From Corynebacterium doosanense CAU 212 = DSM 45436 (GTDB lineage Bacteria; Actinomycetota; Actinomycetes; Mycobacteriales; Mycobacteriaceae): DNA of 64,000 nucleotides. The stretch is taken from assembly GCF_000767055.1 (NCBI RefSeq), contig NZ_CP006764.1, forward strand, positions 1,550,001-1,614,000, given 5' to 3'. The translations under genes were made by a program, and so were the position numbers. Every line of letters begins with the position of its first letter. Position 1 is the first letter of the stretch. Below, one piece after another: positions 59,367 to 64,000 of this stretch. The notes under the pieces were generated by a model that saw only the letters and a list, made by a program, of their open reading frames with translations, made no database searches and was not told the origin of the DNA.

Positions 59367-59689
59367 CTGGCCGGGGACTCCCAAAAAGCAAGGGGGAGAG
59401 GGAACCTTGCCCATCTTCTGGCAAACGAGGCGCCCGCCTATCAGGACAGGTTGGTACAGCGGCATCAGGCCGGAAGTCAATTCGTGCAGAGGACTTCGGG
59501 CAATCCGTCAGGAGCCCTCTGCACCGCCCCCGCAATGACGGGAACGTCAGTGCGGTGGACTTCGGAATGCCACAGTGACACCCACTAGTTGTACTCGACC
59601 GTGACGTTGGTGGCACTTTCGGTCTTGTGAAATAGCTAGGCCTCCTGGCTTAGTGGAGCTGTCTAGTTCTTCACTGCCAGGAGGCCTCT
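59367..59689. other. Gene-free stretch with hairpins, downstream of mer operon
   Basis: No convincing ORF. A 9-bp inverted repeat GTGCAGAGG (59483-59491) / CCTCTGCAC (59515-59523) could end the mer transcript, although no T-run follows. A 12-bp inverted repeat AGGCCTCCTGGC / GCCAGGAGGCCT flanks ~25 bp immediately upstream of the IS481 remnant and probably belongs to it. Confidence 0.55.
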
Positions 59690-59909
59690 ATGCCCAACGG
59701 TAACGCCCGCTTGACCACGCATGCGAGAGCGTTGCTGGTGGCCAGGCAAGCTCATCCATATCGATGTGAAGAAACTCAGCCGCATCCCCGACAGCGGCGG
59801 TTGGCGAGTCCACGACCGATCCGCGACCGGAAGACCCGATCGGGTTCGACCACGTCCATGCCGCTGTCGATGACCACACCCGACTCGCTTATATGGCCCA
59901 CTAGCGGTC
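59690..59909 (+). pseudogene. IS481-family transposase remnant
   Basis: MPNGNARLTTHARALLV is the N-terminus of an IS481 transposase. After an internal deletion the frame passes into KLIHIDVKKLSRIPDSGGWRVH, the first part of its DDE catalytic domain. A frameshift then leads to GFDHVHAAVDDHTRLAYMAH and a stop. Most of the gene is missing. Confidence 0.75.
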
Positions 59910-60074
59910 GCGGAGCGTCCTGAAAACCTAAAGGTTTACAAGACACGCACAACGAGCATCTCAAAATCCGCGGCTCCTGCGGAAACCAACACGAAAAATG
60001 TCTTACCAACCTGTCTCACCGAAAAGTGTCCCGCCTTCTTCCATGCTGGGATTTAGTGAGGCATGATGGTGGGT

Positions 60075-60674
60075 ATGAGACTGTTGGGCTACACCCGGGT
60101 ATCCACCGTCGGTCAGGATCCGACACTTCAACACGACGCCTTGGTCACCGCCGGGGTCCAGAACCGTGATGTCTTCAGCGATGTCACCTCCGGGGCGAAG
60201 AATGCGATCGAGCGTCCCGGAATGAAGAAACTTCTCGCCTATGCCCAACCCGGTGACACGGTGGTGGTGTGGCGCATCGATCGGCTGGGCCGATCCCTGC
60301 TCGACGTACTCAACACGGTGAACCTGCTGCGCGAACGAGAGGTGAAGATTAAGTCGGTCTCTGACGGCATCGACCCGGAGACGTCCTCGGGTCGGCTGAT
60401 GCTCGGGATGCTGGGGACTCTGGCTGAGTACGAACGAGAACTGATCACCGAACGCGTCAACGCCGGCATCGCCGCAGCGAAAGCCCAGGGCACCCGCTTC
60501 GGCCGACCACCTGTGGATCCAGAGGTGGTCGACCGCAAGCTCGCTATCGTCGCCGAGGAGAGAGCCAAAGGCCGTAGTGCCGAAGACGCCGCGAGCATGG
60601 TCGGCTGGTCGAGGGCAACACTGTACCGGCATCTGCAGGGTGCTAAACGACGACAGTCAGCACTGCCCGCCTGA
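60075..60674 (+). CDS. Serine recombinase (resolvase/invertase family)
   Basis: 199-aa site-specific recombinase. LLGYTRVST near the N-terminus has the catalytic Ser, VWRIDRLGRSLLD and LGTLAEYERELITERVNAG are the resolvase catalytic and dimerisation regions, and a C-terminal HTH (SAEDAASMVGWSRATLYRHL) binds DNA. ATG 60075 gives the canonical MRLLGYTRVST; ATG 60063 adds four residues. It is probably the resolvase of a transposon whose other parts are damaged (see the transposase fragment next to it). Confidence 0.88.
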   Translation: MRLLGYTRVSTVGQDPTLQHDALVTAGVQNRDVFSDVTSGAKNAIERPGMKKLLAYAQPGDTVVVWRIDRLGRSLLDVLNTVNLLREREVKIKSVSDGIDPETSSGRLMLGMLGTLAEYERELITERVNAGIAAAKAQGTRFGRPPVDPEVVDRKLAIVAEERAKGRSAEDAASMVGWSRATLYRHLQGAKRRQSALPA

Positions 60675-60700
60675 TGCGGGCACAATGACCAGGTCGTGAG

Positions 60701-60940
60701 GTGATGGTGATGGACGAGATGCAGCGCTGGGAGATCCTTCGCCTGCACATCGAAGACGGCATCACCCTGACCGACCTGGCACGGTCCACCGGCATCAGCA
60801 CCCGCACTCTATCCCGGTGGGCTGCCCGCTACCGGGCCGACGGAATCCACGGTCTGCGCACCACCACACGATCCGATGCCGGGGCACATCGCATATCCGC
60901 GGAACTGGTCGCCTACATAGAACACCTCGGGCTCACCAGG
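60701..60940 (+). pseudogene. Transposase N-terminal fragment (HTH, Mu/Tni-like), cut by IS3
   Basis: Reads MDEMQRWEILRLHIEDGITLTDLARSTGISTRTLSRWAARY, the helix-turn-helix start of a DDE transposase of Mu/TniA type. It continues to IEHLGLTR, where the IS3 element begins and brings a stop codon. The catalytic domain is absent. It follows the resolvase gene by 26 bp, consistent with one original transposon. Confidence 0.7.
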
Positions 60941-60989
60941 TGAAGTGTCCTGGGTTTAGTTCCGATCGTTTCTAGAGGAGGATTGGACC

Positions 60990-61307
60990 ATGCCTAGGAA
61001 GTTCAGTGACGAGTTCAAGGACAAGGCGGTGCGGTTAGCCGAGGAGCTCGTTGAGCTTGAGGGGTGCTCGAAGTGGGCGGCGGCGGAGGAGATCGGCGAG
61101 AAGCTCGGCGTCTCGGCGCACACGCTCAACAACTGGTTGAAACCTGTCAAAGCGTCCCCCGACGTTCAGCGGAGCACTGGCGAGTCGGTCGACGACGAAC
61201 TGAAGCGTCTGCGGCAAGAGAACAAAGAGCTGCGCAGGGCAAACGAGATCTTGAAGACCGCTTCAGCTTTTTTCGCAGCGGAACTCGACCGTCCCACCAG
61301 AAGATGA
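60990..61307 (+). CDS. IS3-family transposase OrfA
   Basis: 105-aa OrfA with the HTH (MPRKFSDEFKDKAVRLAEEL, LGVSAHTLNNWLK) and a leucine-zipper segment (DDELKRLRQENKELRRANEILKTASAFF, partly cited). The C-terminal SAFF codons are the slippery TTTTTTC, at which -1 slippage yields the OrfAB fusion. OrfA alone regulates transposition. Confidence 0.92.
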   Translation: MPRKFSDEFKDKAVRLAEELVELEGCSKWAAAEEIGEKLGVSAHTLNNWLKPVKASPDVQRSTGESVDDELKRLRQENKELRRANEILKTASAFFAAELDRPTRR

Positions 61308-62218
61308 TCGAATACATCGACACGTATCGCGATCGCTTCGGGGTCGAGGCCATCTGTCGCACGTTAAGGCAGACAGAATGTGGGTTTATCACCTCTCGTG
61401 GCTACCGAGCAGCGAAAACACGAGCCCCGTCGGCCAGGAGCTTGTCAGACGCGCTGCTTATCCCCGAATTGGTGAAAGTCTTCGAGGACAACTTCAGCGT
61501 GTACGGGGTACGCAAGATGTGGAAGGCCATGCAGCGCGCCGGCTGGGACATCGGTCGTGATCAGACGGCACGGTTGATGAAACTCGCCGGCATCCAAGGC
61601 CGCAGAAGGGGCCGCACTCCGATCACAACGCTTCGGGCTGATGTCCCGGATTGTCGTCCTGATCTGGTCAATCGTGACTTCACCGCGTCAGCGCCGCACC
61701 GGCTGTGGGTCGCTGACATCACCTACGTGCGTACCCTGTCGGGGTTTGCGTACACCGCGTTCATCACCGATGCGTACTCCCGCAAGATTGTCGGGGTTGC
61801 CACCAGGGCGAGCATGCGCACCGATGAGCTGCCTCTTGAGGCTTTTGAGCATGCTCTTTATCACGCAGGTGATCTCCGTGCTGAAGGACTTGTCCATCAC
61901 AGCGACCGCGGCTCGCAGTACGTGTCCATTCGTTACAGTGAGGCGCTTGCTCAAGCTGGGATTGATCCGTCCGTTGGCACCGTCGGCGATTCCTACGACA
62001 ACGCGTTGGCGGAAACGGTCAACGGTCTATACAAGACCGAGCTGATCTATCCCCACCGGCCGTGGGCGTCGGTTGGGGAAGTCGAGATCGCGACCCTTCG
62101 CTGGGTGTACTGGTGGAATAACCATCGCCTGCACGAGTCATTGGGATACATCACTCCACAAGAGATGGAAGACGCCTACTATCAACAATCACACGCCCAC
62201 CCGTTGGGCGTTCAATAA
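61304..62218 (+). CDS. IS3-family transposase OrfB (DDE domain; fused to OrfA by -1 frameshift)
   Basis: The catalytic half continues the open frame from 61268 (FFRSGTRPSHQKMIEY). The DDE triad is visible as D in WVADITYV, D in VHHSDRGSQY and E in NALAETVNGLYKTEL. The HTH_21 region FGVEAICRTLRQ and the rve-type core are intact. MIEYIDTYRDRFG from 61304 is the first internal ATG. The functional protein is likely the fusion with OrfA. Confidence 0.9.
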   Translation: MIEYIDTYRDRFGVEAICRTLRQTECGFITSRGYRAAKTRAPSARSLSDALLIPELVKVFEDNFSVYGVRKMWKAMQRAGWDIGRDQTARLMKLAGIQGRRRGRTPITTLRADVPDCRPDLVNRDFTASAPHRLWVADITYVRTLSGFAYTAFITDAYSRKIVGVATRASMRTDELPLEAFEHALYHAGDLRAEGLVHHSDRGSQYVSIRYSEALAQAGIDPSVGTVGDSYDNALAETVNGLYKTELIYPHRPWASVGEVEIATLRWVYWWNNHRLHESLGYITPQEMEDAYYQQSHAHPLGVQ

Positions 62219-62243
62219 GCGGAACGAAAACCAGGACGCTTCA

Positions 62244-62388
62244 GATCGCGGTAGCTCACCCCGTAGCGGCAGTACCACCGCACCGCCCCCAGGATGATTT
62301 CACGGGGGAAATGACGACCGGAGAAGATGCCCATGGCCGTGATTATTTCACGTCAATCTTCCTACTGCCCCAACTTTGCAACAGCACC
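62244..62388 (-). pseudogene. IS6-family 5' end and transposase start, truncated
   Basis: On the minus strand an IS6-type end (GGTGCTGTTGCAAAGTTGG, at 62388) precedes ATG 62334. The reading then runs MGIFSGRHFPREIILGAVRW and YCRYGVSYRDL, the N-terminus of IS6/IS26-like transposases. The frame is cut at the IS3 right end. Only about 30 codons survive. Confidence 0.82.
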
Positions 62389-63188
62389 GATCTACCGCGC
62401 CAGGACAGGGATCCCGTGGCGTGACTTGCCCCGCGATGCCTTCGGGCCCTGGCAGACAGTCTGGAAGCGACATCGCAGGTATGCCGCTGAGGGCACCTGG
62501 GATTCGGTGTTGGCCCAGATCCTGGCTGAGGCCGATGCCGTCGGAGAAATCGATTGGACGGTTTCGGTGGACTCGACGATCAGCCGTGCTCACCAGCACG
62601 GGACCAACACCACCCGCCCTGACCAGCCCACAGGGGGCTCGCTCGAATCACAATAAATCCGGGGCTGAACACTGCCAGGAGCCAGAAGGCCACGCGGTCG
62701 GCCGCTCCCGCGGGGGACTCTCCTCGAAACTGCATGCAGCCGTCGACGGTGAGGGGATGCCACTGTCGATCGTGCTCACCGGCGGACAGCGCAACGACGG
62801 GGTGGTGCTGGCCGAGGTCCTCGTTGACATCCGCGTGCCCCGGATCGGGCCGGGAAGACCCCGCACACGACCTGATGCGGTCATCGCCGATAAGGCCTAC
62901 TCCAATAGGGTCATCCGCAAGATGCTCTCGGCTCGGGGCATCCGAGCAGTGATCCCGCAGAAGTCCGACGAACAAGCCGCTCGCAAACGCAAAGGCTCAA
63001 CCAGAGGCCGACCACCGGCTATGGATAAGACCACCTATGCCGGCCGGAACGTGGTCGAGCGCCACTTCAACCTCGCCAAACAGTGGCGCGGGATCGCCAC
63101 CTGCTACGAAAAGCTGGCCATCACCTACCGGGCCACCGCCGTGCTCTGCGCCGTCGTCGCTTGGCTACGCAAACTGGACGCTCCCTAA
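62389..63188 (+). pseudogene. IS5-family (IS427-like) transposase, 5'-truncated, in two frames
   Basis: Begins abruptly at the IS6 end with IYRARTGIPWRDLPRDAFGP, so about 50 N-terminal residues are missing. Frame 1 runs to about 62650 (DWTVSVDSTISRAHQHG has the first catalytic Asp). Frame 2, shifted by one base, continues with GRSRGGLSSKLHAAVDG, ADKAYSNR (second Asp) and NVVERHFNLAKQWRGIA (Glu) to WLRKLDAP. IS427-type elements normally use two frames, so the shift may be programmed. The missing 5' end makes it inactive. Confidence 0.8.
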
Positions 63189-63709
63189 CGATCTCCTCGA
63201 ATGAACAACCCCGGGTATTCGATGACCAGTCCGTCCCCGTCCACGGTGATGGACCGGCGAAAATCGGAGTCGCGGGACTCATAGAGGTACTCGTTCTCGC
63301 CGGTGCGCGTGTACCGTTGCGGATCGGTCGTAACCTCGAGCTCCGGAACCCGGATGTAAGCCGTGGTGATGTCGGCACTCTCGCCAACAGCGAGGTCAAG
63401 TCGTCGGATCGGCAATGTGTTACTCAGCGGGGACACCGAGATGTCGACCTCTCGCGCCGCTTGAAGGTCAGGGCGATCCTCCCCATCAACTTCCCATCCC
63501 CGCTCGGTGAGGCGCAGTTCAAGCTCGCGTCCGTTCGCCCGAACTACGAGGTCGATGAACTCCCAGGCCTCCGTCATCTGCAACTTGTACGAGCACGCGC
63601 CGACCCCGCCATTAATATCGCTGACGACGGTCACGCCATGCAGGTTGCTCTCGATCCGGCATGACTCGCGGGAGGGCTCCTCCAGGCCAGTCCACACTAT
63701 CTCAGTCAT
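63185..63709 (-). CDS. Putative glycolipid-binding family protein (PF06475-like)
   Basis: 174-aa protein starting MTEIVWTGLEEPSRESCRIE. It has an SYKLQMTEAWEFIDLVVRA stretch, a RRLDLAVGESADITTAYIRVP segment and the C-terminal YLYESRD...GLVIEYPGLF pattern, typical of the family named for putative glycolipid binding. The function is unknown. Its stop overlaps the end of the IS5-like remnant, so the last residues (IRGDR) may derive from the insertion junction. Confidence 0.75.
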   Translation of the reverse strand: MTEIVWTGLEEPSRESCRIESNLHGVTVVSDINGGVGACSYKLQMTEAWEFIDLVVRANGRELELRLTERGWEVDGEDRPDLQAAREVDISVSPLSNTLPIRRLDLAVGESADITTAYIRVPELEVTTDPQRYTRTGENEYLYESRDSDFRRSITVDGDGLVIEYPGLFIRGDR

Positions 63710-64000
63710 CGTCTCCTCCTTGAATCTTCGGGGCGGGTCAACCTTGCGGCAGAACCATCACTGGCGAGAACAAGTCTGTCATCGCATAGGGATTGCACGG
63801 TCGACTCCGCCGGTATCACCGGACTACAGATATAAGAGACACGCCCTAGCTGCCTTCTCCCGGCTCGCCCACAATCCTAACCGACCCGACACGAAGTAGC
63901 TGAGCGGTGGAAGTCCCCCCGCGGGCGTGCGAGAGTCGCGGGAACGTACCCCGCTCATTGACGTTCGTAGGTTCCGGACAACAGAGGTTACCTGGCTACC
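63710..64000. other. Gene-free end of window, possible structured RNA at the very end
   Basis: No credible coding region. The final ~100 bp (from about 63898) are rich in short complementary words: GGGCGTGCGAGAGT could form a GAGA tetraloop hairpin, followed by GACGTTCGTAGGTTCCGG and GAGGTTACCTGG. This texture resembles the domain I region of bacterial group II introns. The element would continue outside the window, so this is only a suspicion. Confidence 0.3.

Larger units (their letters stand above)
60941..62243 (+). mobile_element. IS3-family insertion sequence, complete ends
   Basis: 1303 bp bounded by terminal inverted repeats TGAAGTGTCCTGGGTTTAGT (left, 60941, continuing TCC) and the complement of GGAACGAAAACCAGGACGCT (right, ending 62243 with TCA). 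These agree at 20 of 23 positions. Two overlapping ORFs encode the transposase through a TTTTTTC frameshift site at 61268-61274. No 3-bp target duplication is seen at the two junctions. Confidence 0.88.

Noticed and set aside
59353..59616. 87-codon minus-strand ORF behind the mer operon
   Set aside because: No recognisable motif, contains the hairpin arms, and overlaps the CcdA-like gene end.

Overview
The window is high-GC actinobacterial chromosome. Gene order and content point to Corynebacterium: alaS-ruvX-mltG-aroE with a short prepilin peptidase, rarA, aspS, hisS-MBL-tpx, rel-apt-secF-secD-yajC-ruvBAC-yebC-tesB, and thrS-HIT-pgsA1-patA-pimA for phosphatidylinositol mannoside synthesis. 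The species cannot be fixed from sequence alone.

Region 1 (1-49,114) is mostly conserved core. 1-8,427 carries shikimate, cell-wall, alanyl-tRNA and replication-repair genes on the minus strand, with a rarA terminator at about 5,813. 8,488-17,633 holds aspS, a YpfJ-type metalloprotease, a SNF2 helicase and a YhgE/Pip membrane protein with a degenerate ABC-ATPase partner divergent from a TetR regulator. 17,653-21,914 holds a HEPN-like/CBS fusion, a luciferase-like monooxygenase with its FMN reductase, and sdaA. A type IV toxin-antitoxin pair (AbiEi/AbiEii) at 21,919-23,354 is followed by two very strong inverted repeats, one with perfect 29-bp arms. 23,705-49,114 is again core: hisS, tpx, cyclophilin, a small secreted protein, 5'-nucleotidase, stringent response, Sec, Holliday-junction and PIM lipid genes.

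Region 2 (49,115-54,512) is a decayed accessory region. It has about two and a half copies of a 197-bp tandem repeat carrying five copies of an 18-bp perfect palindrome at alternating 100/97-bp spacing. It also has a 3' fragment of a duplicated hutI, an orphan small membrane protein, intact hutI and hutU, and only the last ~107 codons of hutH. Histidine degradation at this locus is therefore broken at its first step.

Region 3 (54,511-63,188) is a mobile island joined to the broken hutH. It starts with IS21-like terminal direct repeats. It then carries a mercury/organomercury resistance module: merR divergent from merA, merB, a MerF-like two-TM transporter, a thioredoxin-fold lipoprotein and a CcdA-like membrane protein. 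Behind it lies an IS graveyard: a decayed IS481 transposase, a serine resolvase, a truncated HTH transposase, a complete IS3-family element with a TTTTTTC frameshift site, an IS6 5' end, and a 5'-truncated IS5-family transposase. MerA, MerB, the MerF-like protein and the CcdA-like protein all carry vicinal Cys pairs near their C-termini. The window closes with a glycolipid-binding-family gene and about 290 bp without a recognisable gene.
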